Shown piece by piece: positions 1-14,074 of a stretch of DNA of 64,000 nt. A program made the position numbers and the translations under genes. Source of the stretch: Circinella umbellata (lineage: Eukaryota; Mucoromycota; Mucoromycetes; Mucorales; Lichtheimiaceae); the NCBI GenBank assembly GCA_025093555.1, contig JAIWNF010000014.1:434001-498000 (forward strand), given 5' to 3'. Within the stretch, counting starts at the first letter, position 1. Every line of letters starts with the position of its first letter. Under the pieces are notes generated by a model. The model was not told where the DNA came from, ran no database searches, and saw only the letters and a list, made by a program, of their open reading frames with translations.

Positions 1-1845
1 TTATTGCAATCAGCAATTGAATTGTGAAGCTCTTAGCTTTTACGTATCTAGTCAAAAAACAAATCGGTAGTGTAAGAATAAAAATAAAACTCGTTTTAGT
101 CGATAAAATTAGTACCTATGGTAATGATTTTTCTACGTATCTGGCAAGGAGGATACAGCCAATAAATACATAGTGCATATCATAACTACTACGACTCAGA
201 TTACAAACTCTAATAGTTGCTCTTTTGAACTGTCCCTGTCTATATTAGATTTTAATTTGTCCGTCGACCATATAAAAAACATGTATGATCAACTGTTTGC
301 TCAAAGGTGGACAGTCGTGGGCGATTGCATAATGACTTTTCTGATTTTCAGAAAAAAAAACCGTTTTCAGATACGTTTAGTCGTGGTGAATTCCGATAAA
401 TGCAATTGAAAAAAATAGTTACCTATGATGAATAAATCTCGGCTCAGATAAAATCTTGTAAAACGCTTCGGTTGATTTACAGATGTTCATAGGCTATTAC
501 GTATCAATAATGCTTCTACCATAATTTGTAAAATGATACATCAGTTAACCACAGCAGTTTATTTTATCTTTGAGGTTAATTGGTTTACAAATCATATCGT
601 CGAATTTAAACGAACTGGGAAATCGATGAAATTTGTTACTTTTCTAGTTTCTCCTACTGTCACTATGTTTTTAAACTCTTTATCAAGACAACCAAAGAAA
701 CCAGCAACTGAAGTATCAATATTATCTCGGAAATAATTAATTCTATATATTGCTAATCTTAAAAATAAGCACCAAGAACCCAGTACGTTAACTTTTTTTT
801 GGAATGACAAAGCAGAATGACCGATATTTTATTTTTTGACATAAGTAATAAATAGGCTTTTTTTATAGCGTGAAATGTATACATATTCGTTACAGTATCA
901 ACCACCGTACCTTATTTTCCATAACTATTAGCAAAACGATATTTTTTCAGGTGCATCATTATTGATTAGGAATTACTGTCTATCGTTTTACGTTAGCCGC
1001 ACAATAACTAGTAAATGTAATTGAGGCTTGATACCAGCTCTTATTTTTCTCTACGATTAACTATCAGCCTCATATTTACACAGAGAGTAGTATTATATAG
1101 TAATGAAGCATTCAATTTTTAAGTATTCTTAGCACGGAGCTACTTGGGTTAGTATTAAGGATGTTGAAATTGATAACACGGTCCACTGCCAACAACTCTT
1201 TTTTTCCTCAATATCTTCTACATATATTAGATAAATCCAAAGAATGATAGCAAATGACATGGGGTTGACTGTTACGCGGTCATCCACCCTTTGTTACTCA
1301 TAACTAATACGTATCGTCTGTTTCTGGAGTGATAAACCGATGATGTATAATAATGAAGTTTTGATCTTTAATAAAATATATAACGATAGTAGCTCAGCAT
1401 TATTGACATAACTCTTGCTTTTATAATTTATACTATGAATTTGTTTATTGAGTGCTATATATACACTTGTGACATAGCAGAAATCCAGCACCTGTTTTTT
1501 TTCTGGCGACAGTTTGTACACTTTATGGCTTAATATCCTATAAAGAAAACAGTACGACCTAAAGTTCTCTCCTTCTCTCTTCTTCGTTTTGCAACCCAAA
1601 AGACCCCGATTCTTTAAACATTTGCATTCCTTCCCCCTAATTTGAAACTACTAGGAGCAAACTAAACTCAAAAAAATATCATGTCGTCACAATGCATTTG
1701 CAGTAACCTAAAAAAAATCTGGACTTCCCTCGGATTCTGCTCCATATTTGTATATAGAATTAAGGTTACATAGGGAGAAACAATGACATTAATGGATATA
1801 CCGGTTTTTTATTTTATTAATAATAATGATCCAATGAAAAAGTAC
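1..1845. other. AT-rich gene desert
   Basis: No gene could be supported here. The only open frames are short, lack splice-linked neighbours and show no recognisable domain. The stretch at the high-coordinate end lies downstream of the tautomerase gene, which reads leftward, and probably carries its 3' UTR. Confidence 0.6.
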
Positions 1846-2432
1846 TTATTTTTTCAACAAGTTAGCAAAAGTAGTAGCCTTGAAACCGGTATCTGAAGCA
1901 GCAGCATTATTAAAGAAAAAGTAGCCACGGTCAAGACTAACACCAAGTTCTTTTTCAAGTTGCTCACCAATCTTGTTGCTCAAATTTGCATTACGTTCGT
2001 TGTCTAATGTTATATTGAGTTGTTAATTTTAGTCATCCAAATACATAGCCATGAAGGGGAACAAACGACAATAAAAGGAGCAATTTCCCTCACGTGTAAT
2101 AAAACGAATTCTAAAAATGCGCTTATTATAATATTAACTTACCAATGTTACCAATGGACGTGACCTTGGCAAGGAAAGCAGCACCGCTAGAACCATTAAA
2201 GTAAACTCGGTCAACTTTATTGAAAATGACCATGCAGTACTATATATTTATTTAAAATAAGCTTTCAAGAGCAATTCTACTGTTGATGCGTAATGCCGGT
2301 TATTTTAATAACCAATAGTTTACTTACACCTTCAGGCTTTCCAATACATTCCGAAAACAATGCAGAAAGATTTTTTAAGAAAGCATCCAAATCAGCAGGA
2401 GCTTTTTCGGCAGTAATTTCAAGAGAAGGCAT
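1846..2432 (-). CDS. MIF-like tautomerase, 3 exons
   Basis: The product resembles macrophage migration inhibitory factor/D-dopachrome tautomerase, small trimeric enzymes that tautomerise enol/keto substrates through an N-terminal proline exposed after Met removal. Exons are 2432-2328, 2239-2143 and 2003-1846, joined at GTAAGT donors and AG acceptors; they close to 119 residues, close to the family's usual 115. The start MPSLEI places Pro at position 2 as the catalytic base. GKPEGYCMVIFN near residues 31-42 matches the family strand that follows the first helix, and DRGYFFFNNAAASDTGF lies where family members have their conserved C-terminal segment. The start was chosen because it is the only Met giving Pro2. 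No signal peptide is visible, so it is probably cytosolic. In fungi the biological role is not settled. The family assignment is firm; substrate and function are not inferable. Confidence 0.88.
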
Positions 2433-2951
2433 ATTTTACTTGTAACTTAAAAAAAAAAAAAAAAAACTCTACTCGTTTTATATGAATTGCTTCGACCCTC
2501 TTAAGTGAAGCGGAAAAAACGGGCCGAAATAGCGGGCAATTTTGTCTTATGTGTAAAGGATAATCTTTTCGTCCGATAAGGGTAAACTTTTGTAATAGAT
2601 GAATTGGATAACTACTTGAGATAAAATATTCTTGACATAAAAACAAATTGATGAGAGATTTTTAAGAATGAAAAATGTTTTTTAGTATTTTTACTTTAGC
2701 AAAATAAAAAGAGAAAGAGGAAAATCATTTGGAATCTATATATGTATATAAAAAGAAGGCGTTTTTTTTTTGCTATTGTTGACAAGTGTTTTCTTCTCTC
2801 GAATTTTTTTTTAAACTGATCGAAAGAAAAAAGGGTGAATTAGGGATCATATAACGAAGAGAAAAAATTGAAATCGAACAAAAAAAAAAGGTAAAAAGAA
2901 GAGATGTATATAGAAAGGAAGAAATAGGAAATGTGAGAAGGAAACATGTCG
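2433..2951. promoter_or_regulatory. Spacer: tautomerase promoter and DOA10 3' end
   Basis: Both flanking genes read leftward, so this 519-bp spacer must hold the 3' UTR and poly(A) region of DOA10 and the promoter of the tautomerase. It contains several homopolymer A and T runs (for example near 2449-2466 and 2879-2890). No specific factor site could be named. Confidence 0.4.
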
Positions 2952-5900
2952 TTATCGTTCTTCTAGATTATGAAGTCGTTTGCCAATAAGATATGCATCA
3001 TCTCTTACAGCCTTCATCCAAACACGGAATAACTTTGTGCTTAATATCAAAGTGCCCACAAAAATACCAAGACAGAATACAACAGGATAAGCGCATCGGA
3101 ATAATGCCAATTGAAGTGCACTATCATCAATACTAAATATGCGTACAGCTGCTACAGACAATAATCCAGGGACAACAATTGCCGTTCCTGCAGCACCAAC
3201 AATAGGGCCAATGGTAGATCGGGTAATCTTTAATGTATCAATTTCCCAGATATTACCACCAACGACACCATCAATGTATCGTTGAACAGGGTTATTTGGA
3301 AGAATGTATACAGCTCCATAAAATATTCCCATAAAAACAACACCAAATGACCAGTCCTGTATTCATATAAAAAAGGTTGTTAAGAAAATATATATAAATC
3401 TTTTTGAGTTTTTTTTTTTAAAGAATTCAGTAGCACATACACTAAATATATCAACATTTTTTACCTCTGATACATGGATTACTAATGCATCATTCGAACT
3501 TGAATATCGGATGGGCATAAAGATATAAACATCTGCCAAGATACCCAATAACATTGGAATAACGAAACCAAATGCTAGTGCAAGATAGACAACTTTCAAT
3601 GCCTATCCATAAAAAAGAAAGTTAAATAAATAAAGTTTGGTCTTGGACACACACTAAAAACAAAGCTTAATTGCCAAATTACCTTTTGTACACCATTCTT
3701 AATATATTTAGTAACAGCAGGAATATCCACATCACCATGATTACGGGCCAATTCTTCATACTTTTGTCCAATCCAATTGATGAAAATACTCAAAAACATC
3801 ATAATATATGCACCAACAATAAATGCATACATATCATGCACTTGAGTCCCTGACAAATATTTCTCAAACACATGTCTACCCAATAATAAAGGCGCTACTG
3901 TCAATGAACATGTCAATGCAGATCCAGAAACCCACATTAAAAACACAAAGAAGGCCACACGCGAACGGAATTTTGGTGGAAGATAAACTATTGTTGTGTT
4001 GTTTTCCAAATCACCCGATTCAGCAGCTGCAGGGTGTCCTAATCTTTTGTCGTTTTCATCCAAAGGTTCCAAACTAATTGGGTCTACAGGCACAATCATG
4101 CGGCGATGATCAGGCACAGGGACGCTATCATGTTTAGGAACGCGAGCCAAGGTACCATCCCGTTTGAAAATAACGGAGGCATTTTCATTATGATTGTTGT
4201 TTATGGCAACATCAGAGTATACGGCATCATTAGTATCAATAGGAGCTTTTTGACGCAATAGCCAAGCAACAAATGTCTTTCGGACATGAGTTCCTTCTTC
4301 TTCAGGGTAACGACCATTGAACATGAATGAGGTCAATCGAAGATGATGTGATACGGCTCGCCACCAATTTAACATAACCTTTTTACAAAATTCACGAGGT
4401 TTGATGTGGGATACTAACGGCGGTACCAAGAACTGAACGGCTATTAAATCCAATGCCAAGGTTGACAAGGGTGTACTAAAAAGAGAAATAAATAGAGTTA
4501 GGTGTCCATCAAACTATTTTCCTTCTCTCTCCACAAAGCAACCCACATACACAATATAAAAACATGAAAACTTACTCAAAAGACCAACGTAATGGATAAA
4601 CAGCAGTATACCGACTGACAGTCATTGTAACCGCACCAATGCCAACAACAATCAAAATACAATACATTAAAGCACTGGATCCAATCTTTCGAACCAGTGT
4701 CAATACAGGTCGTTCAATCATTTCTTGTACAGGATGAAATTGTGGATCATTGGGGTCACGAATAAACCACATAACACCAGGTCGAACGGTTTCACGAACC
4801 AATGTTATAAACACTGCAAAATGGAACATAAAGCCTGTACCGATAAACCAATGTAAAAATGTCACCGAATATGGATTAGCCCGGAAAAATTCCAAGCGTG
4901 AAGCAATGGTAGCATCTTCAAATAAGGGAAATGTGGCCAAGTCAATCAAGACACCACATACAGTTGGGAAAATGACAAGTTCTAATACAATAAAGAAAAA
5001 CACCTTGAGGAAGACACCTTGCTGACGGATAATATCATTAATGCCATTGTTCCCTGCCACTGCATTTTGCTGATGTTGAGTTTGTTGCGCGCCACGTCGT
5101 GCCCGTGAAAGATACCAAGAGCCAAGAAAGACAAGAACAGCATAACCCATTAATATACAAATACTGCGGTCTAATCCAGACTGTCCTAACGCAAAGCGAT
5201 GCCATCGTTCAAGAATCATTGAAGCACCTTTTTCCACGTTTTCTTGAAGAGCTAATAATTGTTCACGCCACATGAGTAAATCAATTGAAAGAATACTTGT
5301 ACTATCAGAAGTTGCAGTTGATGTAACACCGGTTGTAATCGATTCAGTCGTTGTTGTCGTTCCATCCAAAGCTGGTTGAGCAAAAAGATCTATTATACTT
5401 TCATTCAAAGTCTTAAATGCCATTTGAATATTTTCAGGTAATAATTTGGATGCCCATGCAATCTTGGATCGAGCAAAGGGCATACCATAATCCAGTGTAA
5501 AATCAACAATATGATCAGTAACGAAACGAAGGAGAGCAATAGGTGTATGGAATAAACTAATAGGTCGAATCTATTGTTTATCACAATTATTAGTAATCTA
5601 GAAGTGATTAATTTTCTTACACATTTGAAAAATATACATAATTCTTTGAGAGACATACAATCCCCATCTTTCCCCATTTCTCTCTCTCCTTCTTCTTCTT
5701 CTATTTTCCCTTTGTCGATAGTTCTACTTCCACCCTCTTCAATCTCTCAAAGCTATATAATATTTACCAGAATAACAAGTCGCCCAATAACATATGGAAT
5801 CCAAACAGCAACACCGAGGCAAAGACTGATCATTAGTGACATCAAGACCGAATTTTGTAGAAGCATCCACATGCTGCCTCTCATACCAATGGCTTCAAGT

Positions 5901-8046
5901 ACACCATCAATATCTTCACCAAGATCAAAAGGCTCTTCATCATCCACAGCATTATTATTATTATTATTATTATTTTCGTTTATGTTATTTTCCCATTGAC
6001 CACGTACAGGACGCTGAGGACGTTGGGGTGCTGGTGGCGGTGCAGGTACGAATGGGAGTACGTTACGGAATTCATTATCTTGCTGTTCTCTAATCATGTG
6101 TAGACCTTGATCTTGTTGATGATCTTCAAATCCATTGTCAATATCTTCATCTTCATCACCATCATCTTCTTGATCATGATGGTGTAAAAGAGGCTCGTGA
6201 ACGGATGCTGGGAATCGATTTGCTGGACTATCACCTTCAGGCGAATTAGAAAATTCAGGTGCTCTCCATCGTAATTTAGCTGAAACATCTTCTCGTCTAT
6301 TATGTTCATCTCTCCAACCAGCTAATAACGATTGCCGACTACTAGATGCAAAATCATCATCGTCTTCTTCTGTTGATTCATCCATTTCTTCAAAAAATGC
6401 TCCACGATCATCTTTTGCTTTGCCTTTATTCTTTCCACTACTACTCCCAACATTCTCTTCTAGTTGATCCTGTTGTGGTGATGATGATCCATAACGGAAG
6501 GTTTCAGGCGATGATAAAATATTATTTTCAGTTTCAGTTGAATGATCAAAAAATTCATTATGACGATGATTATCATCACTATTGGTGCTACAATTGCTAA
6601 TAATACTGCTGGTATCATCACTACCATGGCTTCGTGAAGATGAGTCTTGATTACCCAATTCATTATCAATAGGATAAGGTTGTTGATTTTGATTGCCTTC
6701 ATCCATCATACGTCTTCTTCGTTCTAATTGACGTGTAAGATCGGCGAGATGTTCGGTTAATTCTTCTCGTTGTTGTGCAGTAGCATCATCATCGGGTTGA
6801 ATTGTTTGTGCAACGTTGAATAAAAGATCCACAGCAGCTTGTTGTTGTGCAAATCGATTATCATTGTCATTATTGTTGTTGTTTCGATGATGATGATGAT
6901 GATTGTCATGGCCAGGAAATTCTTCATTATCATCAAACATTTCAATACCAGTTTCAGCAGGAGTATTTTGAATAACCCATTCTCGAAATAGATAAGCAGC
7001 GACAAAAACAATAATTACAAATGCAGTAATAATTTGACCTTCGAAGCATTCGCTTAAAAATGCTCTATAACAATGAAATGATTGATTATTATTTTTAGTT
7101 TATCACTTCGTACCTATCACTCATATCTCCCCCCTCATCCTAATTATCCCTCCTAAACCGCCCCTCTCCCAAATTTTTTTTATCAATAGCTACTTACTTT
7201 ATACTATAACCAAACAAAATAGAAGATGTCGGAGCCGATGCCATTATTGTTTCATTTGTGGATGATGGTAGTGCGTCGCTCTCGGTCAATAAGGTTGTAT
7301 CATTATTATTGTTATTGACGAATCTCCTTGCAAATCCAATACTTTCCCCACTCCAAAAATAAAATCGCCAGGTACATAAAGTTAAAAATGGCAAAATAAC
7401 AAGCCAAACGACAACGACCAGCGCAGCACGGAAACATGTCCATAACAAATCCCCACATCGTCGAGCACATTGACGTACAAGAACATTTATAGGTATCCGA
7501 TCTGGCATATCATCTCGATAAATAGGCGTGAATGTGAATGGATATTCGCATAATTCGCAATATCTAAGTGAAATATGAAAAATAATAAAAAGATATGAAT
7601 TAATTTCAATATAAACAAATAACTAAATTATGCAAACAAAAGAAAAAATAAGTAACTTACTTTTTCTTGCTATGTGATAACCATTCGAGTAAACTAGATA
7701 AAGAAATAAAATATATATGTTAAATTAATATATAATTAAAATACATTTATGGTAAGAAGAGTAATTGGTTAAAGCAAAATAAATTATTCTTACCAGTCTT
7801 GATGTACAAATCGAATGCTACCAGAGCATTTACAAGGATGAAATAATGGGTGATCGGGTGTAGATTCACATCTGCAAACCCTGCAGATCTCTATTATTTA
7901 TTATAATTAGTATTAATACAAAAATCATTTGTAGAGGTTAAAAAAAAGTTAATTATCGTTATTCTTATTTGCTTTTGTACGAGATTATGGATTTTCTTTT
8001 TTTTTTTTTTTGAAAATTCTTATTTACCTTGGTCGTCCTCCATCAT
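2952..8046 (-). CDS. DOA10: DOA10/MARCH6-type ER E3 ubiquitin ligase, 9 exons
   Basis: This is a RING-CH ubiquitin ligase of the ER/inner nuclear membrane that ubiquitinates misfolded proteins in ER-associated degradation (yeast Doa10/Ssm4, animal MARCH6). Nine exons can be joined: 8046-8028, 7890-7794, 7693-7661, 7563-7198, 7064-5768, 5570-4576, 4475-3683, 3602-3465, 3356-2952. All phases agree and give 1380 residues, close to the family's roughly 1300. The RING-CH lies at residues 8-58 (ICRVC, HPCKC, HQDC, YCELC in order). Many hydrophobic membrane segments follow, and the C terminus ([14 protein letters not shown]) is typical of the family. Residues about 205-540 are an acidic Asn/His/Ser-rich cytosolic insert, unusually long. 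The first exon encodes only MMEDDQ plus one base and has an in-frame TGA just upstream, which supports this start. Function follows from the family and was not tested. Confidence 0.93.
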
Positions 8047-11000
8047 TCATCAGTTATATTATTATCAATAATATACTAGAAAGAAACGAAACTTTTTTTA
8101 GTTATAATAAATTCAAGCAAAGTAAAGTAAAGAAAAAAATACTCATAAATTCAATCTCCGTCCCCCAAAGAAAAAGTGATTGTAGCTGTCACGAAACCCA
8201 ACTTTGAAACATCAGTGTGATAATAAGAAAAGTAATCGAGATATTTCAAGGCATATTAACATGTGTACATATAAGAAATCAATCAAACCGAATTGATTTT
8301 ATTATTATATGAATAATTCCTTTCTTTAATATAATCACTTATCTGTGAGTAATTTAAACAATCCTGTGAATATAAAATGTCGCGTGAGCAATTTTATCAT
8401 TCTCTTCCGAAGAAATCACCCCCGAAATAGATCAACTAATCCATTTTTCGCTCTCTGCATTACGAATAAAGCAGTTAATTCATGTTATTGTCTCATTTCA
8501 ACTTTTGTTTTTGACTCAAAAACCAATGATAAATAATGAATAAACTAGATACTTTTTTTTTAACTTCAATTTTTTTAGCTCCATAAATGTCACCCCGATC
8601 CGTTATCAATAATAATACACTTTCATCTAAATTCAGGCAAGTATGCTGGTGTTGTTATGCTGTGTAAATTCAGGGGACGAGCCGAAAAAGTTATTCTTTT
8701 CTTTTTCGATTTGCTAATTTACTATATGACTGAAAACAAGACATCTTCGATATTAATAAGAGGCTACCATTGTATTGTGATCTGTGTTGTTTAAGTCTGC
8801 TACTGATAAAGAAATAACGAAACAGCAACAAGATATCGACGTTGAAACAAAAATATTAGCTGTATTTTTCAGGTTATAAATAAATTAATACATGGCTTAC
8901 TCACATTTACATACGCACCTGAGCTTATAGCACCATTCAACATCAGAAAGTTTGTAAAAGTCATTATTAGCTGTCAGTTTAAATAGCGCAGCGTGGTAAA
9001 AAAAAATAAGACAATTGGTTATTTGATGGGTAGCAGTACTTATTAGTCGTAGTTTGCTTTAACAGGCTTTATTCGTATCTACAGGAACTTTCAGAGCTTG
9101 ATATTTCTGTTGTGTAAATAAGCAAGGTATTTAAAAAAACTTGTAAAGTTGGTTCTAAGGAATTAAAAAAAAACAATATTATATAATATGATACTCGCCA
9201 TATCACAGAGAGTAATATTGTACTTGTAGGGTTATGCCAGTAAATGCTCTACAATGTCATAATATACTCAGTACATTGTACGAAAATGACATCAAGGGTT
9301 CTGTTAGGTATATTTACTAAATTTATTGAATGTAAAAACCTTCCAAAGAAATACCAAAACTAAATAACTGTATTCTTCAATTATTGATAGTGATATCGCA
9401 AAAGCAACATCAACGATCATCACATTGAATAACATGTATGTTGTTAGAGATAATGTCTACACAACTTCATTATCGTGATCTAAAAACACCATGAACAAAA
9501 TTTTAAAGTACATCAATAGTGGAAGTCATTTCTCACGATGCGTTGTAACATATTATTGAACGGATCAGTATAACAACAAGTACATAACTTTTTTATTTTT
9601 AATAATAAGAAATGACGAAAGTTTGAATAAACACACCATTATTAACGTTTATCAGCAGAGGTGTGAACAATCATTTATAGCTAATTCTATAATAATAATA
9701 CATGATAATCCAGGGATTTTATTGCAACGTTTATTGTTTCAAATATAACTCAAGGCAGGCTGTTATGAACTCGAATAGAGAAGGATTCATAATGGTATCA
9801 CAAGCTACTTTACGGCCCATATGTATTACGTAGGGTAGTTATAAAATATATACATTTTTAACAGCTTCATTAGCAAGCTAAATTTAACATGTTAAGTCAA
9901 TGGTGGTCAATGGAAAAAAAAAAAAAAAAAAAAAAGGAACCATTGATCGATGCAATCGCTTGCCAAAAAGCAAAAAGAAAAATCGAATATCATAAAAAGA
10001 TCTTAACATTGATTTCAAATGAGGATCGGGTAACTTTTTAAAAAGGTAATGACAACAGACTAGAAAGATCGGTCAGAATAATAGGAAAAAGAAGCTTCAT
10101 CCTTTATATCACGAGCTTTCTTATGTGTAAAAAAATTTCCTGCACGGATTTTTTTTTTGTGTTCCAATTTGACTCTAGTTTCTGTGGTACAGATTACTCA
10201 TCCTCGTCTGTTATAAAAATCACACCAATTACTTATTTGCCAAGATTACAAAAAAAAAAAATACCCTAGTAAGAGGTGTACTTGGTCGTTTTTATTTGTC
10301 TTTGATCAGATCGATCATTAAACGTCTATATAATTATGATTTAAGAGCTTTTAGTTATTACCCTTCATTCCATGTGGCACGAATTTTTTTTATCTGATTA
10401 CGTCGAATTTCGTTATAACTTCTTTTATGGTTAGCGGCAATTTTTGTAAGAGAACAGAGGGTTTTTTGTGATAACTATTGTCAATGAAAATTTTGATTTC
10501 TATACGTCTTTTAATAATGATACTAATAATCATTTCATTTTTACCAACCAAATAATGAAAAGACAGCTACTTAAATCCGAATACTCGTTTCTTAAAAAGA
10601 TATGAGACTGCGAGAAGAAAATATTAGTATTGTTGTTCTCTGTCTAATTTATTGATCGAAACTGAGTATAGAGCGTCGGTTGGTGAAAAAAAAATCTTTG
10701 AAAAAACAGGGTTATCCTGCAAGCGTGAAGAAACCACACGATTTTCAAATGAGTTAGAATTTTGGCGGATCATGTTGCACAAAGTTCGGGAAAATTACAC
10801 CAGAGGAGCCGAAAAAAAAAAAGAAGGAAAAAAGCTGTCATTGTCTTCACTCCTCCTCGCTCGCTTTGGCTCATTTTCCTGGCTAATATTATATCATGTA
10901 AAATTTTAACTATTATTGAGTGTGGACTGCATAATAAGTCCGGAATAATAAATTATATTTATAATGAGTAGCCGCCAGAATGGTATTCCCCTTTTTTTTC

Positions 11001-11076
11001 ACTCTCCTTTCCCCCTTCTCTCTCACTTTTTTTTTTGAAAAAAAAAAGTTATTGTTACTTTATTTTTTGATAACTT
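8047..11076. other. AT-rich intergenic region between divergent genes
   Basis: No coding region is supported. It separates the divergently transcribed DOA10 and RhoGEF genes, so both promoters lie here. A 21-base A run occurs at 9914-9935 and poly-T/poly-A tracts precede the RhoGEF start (11010-11047). The open frame at 10652-10909 overlaps the likely RhoGEF leader and looks fortuitous. Confidence 0.5.
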
Positions 11077-13453
11077 ATGTCTACACCTGTCGATGACAAT
11101 GGTCATCAGATGCTAGCTTCTTCCTTTTCACGAAAAAATCCTAATCGTCAATATTCTATCAAAACGGAGAGCGGATTAAGCAGAGCATCGACTGCAACGA
11201 CTAGCAGTAACAGTAGTAGCAGCTCTTCGATACGATATCCAAGTGACTCGACCAATCTTACTGGATTTTCTATTGAGCAGTATTTATCAAATACACCACT
11301 ACCTCCTCCTCCATCTCAACAGCAACAATATCATTCATTAGCTAATAATAATAACCACAGCAACAATATGGAGTTAAGCGACGATCATTTTGATATTATT
11401 GATAGTTTAAACTATGATGATGTAGACGATGGCTTGATTGGTAAGTTCATTCATTTATTACTTTATTTTGGGATATAAAACAATGGGAGTGGGGACTGGT
11501 GAGCGAACGAAAGTGTATCTTGTGTAAAAGTTAGACAACAAATCCCTTTTTTGGTCCCTCTCCTCCCCCAAAACACATGACACCTCTACACAATAATGGT
11601 TCAAAAAAAAAGGGCAAACAGCGATTTATTTTAGTTGATGAAAAAAGAAATAATCAAAAGTATTAACCTAATTCGGTAATGAATGTGTTACAAGACCACG
11701 AGATGGTACATCGTCGTAGAGAAACACTTGTTCATCAATTACTTACATCCGAACAAGCTTATTTCGAATCGCTTCAAGTTGTTTCAAATGTATTTATCGA
11801 ACCATTGAAGAAGGACGCAAAACAATCTTCATTCAGTTTCCTTGGTATGAAAAAAATGATTTGCACTGAACGTGAAACTCGCTGGCTTTTCGGCAATTTC
11901 GAGGAGATCCTGCATGTTCACCATGAAATTTTAATCAGCTTAGAAGAACGGTAAATCCTCTTTTCTGGTTTTTTTTTTTTGTTGTTACACCTCTTTTTTT
12001 TAATAAACCGATAATATATTTTTATTTATGGTTACCACGTTCAACATTTTCTTTACCAATACATTGGCAGGAACAGTGGAAAAAAAACTATAACCATTGG
12101 TAACTCACATTGTACTAAATTATTAAAAAAAAATTTTTTTTGTTACCAGGTTACGAATTTGGGGTCCCACGCAGATTATTTCCGACGTGTTTCAAAGCTG
12201 GGTAACCTCAATTTTCTGTATTTGTGTTGATTATTTAGATTTGTTTTGTAATATTGTTGAAATGGAAAAGGCTAATATTGATTATTTTACTATTGTTTAT
12301 AGTTTGCACGGATGGGGACTTATAAAGCATATCTTGATAATTACAGTATCGCAGTAACAACTTACGAACGATTAACTCGATATCAACCATTTAAAAAATT
12401 CATCGACGTGAGTGTAGAAAAAAAATAGCCTAAATCAACCCAATACTTGTCTTTTGTTCGACTCGCCCATTCTAAACAAAGACTTTATTTTAACTTTAGA
12501 ACGCTCACAAAGATGCTCAGCTTAAAGGTGCGACCTTACTAGCATTACTTCAAACACCTGCAGGATGTATTAGTCGTTATGCTCAACTCATGACCAGAAT
12601 AGCTGACGCCACGTCTCCCATGCATCCAGATTATGTACAACTTTTACAATGTAAACAACGTATCGTTTCTATTGCTGAAGAAATGAAAGCAAAGTAAGTA
12701 GCAAGTTACTATTGTTGGATAAATCGTGATTTTACCTCTATATTCTTCTCCCCCAGATGAACTTTTTTTTTCTATATTTCCCACACACATATTTATATTA
12801 CATGCATAAGTTTTTTTGCTGTGCTTTATTTTTTAGTATTAATTTTAATATAACGTGTTATAATAGGATTGACGATGCAGATAATGTTGATCAAGTGCTG
12901 ATGATTCATCAGGCCTTAATCGGAGCTCCTTTTGGTGTTAAGGCACAACGACGTCTCGTGTTACAAAGTTCTATGTCGATAAGTGGCGAAGAACGTATTT
13001 ATATCTTGTTCTCCGATATACTTGTCTTTGTACGACCCAAACAGGATGGAAATCGGACGTTACTTCAGTTTAAGGGAATGGTTCCGCTGGAGCGTGCACG
13101 ACTGAAACCCGTTCACCCCAATACCATTGAAATTACTTCTCCTTTTCAGGGTGTAGATACATTAAATACAACCTTTGTGGCGTCTTCTCAAGCTCATGTT
13201 TTGCAAGCTGAGAGTCAGGAGGACCGAGATCGTTGGATGGAACGTTTACAAAAAGTCATTGCAAATCTCGACCGTGCTTCTGCTAAATGTAAGTTGAAAG
13301 AGAACAAAATTAAGATCAGCCAAATACATATTAATTATATGACATTGCACTGTAAACTCTAACTCTATCATTTATTTAGCTGCCAATAAACGACGTGTTG
13401 TACAAGCTCGTAGTAAGGATAGTCGCTCTTCTACATCGTCTGATCGCACTTGA
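11077..13453 (+). CDS. Rho guanine nucleotide exchange factor (DH-PH), 7 exons
   Basis: The product is predicted to activate Rho-family GTPases by catalysing GDP release through a Dbl-homology (DH) domain, with a pleckstrin-homology (PH) domain behind it. Exons are 11077-11440, 11695-11950, 12150-12201, 12303-12407, 12500-12693, 12867-13288 and 13380-13453, giving 488 residues in phase. Residues 1-121 are a Ser/Gln/Asn-rich low-complexity arm. The DH domain covers roughly 122-318: the first conserved helix reads RRRETLVHQLLTSEQAYF and the third conserved region PAGCISRYAQLMTRI. The PH domain covers about 335-462 and ends with the conserved tryptophan in EEDRDRWMERL-like sequence (QEDRDRWMERL here). 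The C-terminal tail is basic and Ser-rich. The acceptor at 11694 follows a clear TTAACCTAAT branch region; the nearer AG at 11634 would lead into a stop. No SH3, BAR or CNH domain is seen, so the specific GTPase is unknown. Confidence 0.87.
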
Positions 13454-14074
13454 TGGGATTTTTTTTCTCACTATAAACGCATCAGCAACAACAAAATTAA
13501 AAAAAATCACCACGCCTATAATCTTCCACAAACCACGATAATGAATAACCCTGTCCATTCTTTTTCTTACATATCTTTAATACTTTTTTTATAATGGAAA
13601 AAATTTGATTGAACATGGGAAGGGAAGGGTTTGATTCAAAGAAGTCGCCGGTTCGACGTTTTTGCATTTTCTCTTTCTTAACCTGTGTAACTACGATACA
13701 AACAACACAAGAGAAAAGAACAAGGATTTCTATTCTTAGTTATAGTTTATGCCTTATAATAATGTATGTCATATCATAGATACATACATCATATGCCATG
13801 TATAGCTTTTCTTTCTATTTTTTTTTGCATATCTTCAATACATAAATACATGCTTTTTTTTTTTCGCAAATCCGTCTCTATATCTATATTTATATATGTA
13901 TTGATTTTTTTTATTTTAATACACAGTTTATAGAAGCAAATTATAGAAGTATTATATAATATATAGATATAGGCAATCCTAAGAGTAATTACTACTAAAT
14001 ACTTAATAGAAAGGGAGAAGAGATATGGATAATGAATGTGTGGTATACGTATGATCATAATGTTATATTACATA
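13454..14074. other. 3'-3' intergenic spacer
   Basis: This lies between the convergent ends of the RhoGEF and the DUF4870-like gene. It is very T-rich with several T8-T9 runs and presumably contains both poly(A) regions. No gene is supported. Confidence 0.5.

Noticed and set aside
5574..6600. Several plus-strand frames of 84-141 codons
   Set aside because: They are antisense shadows of the repetitive DOA10 exon 5 and its intron.
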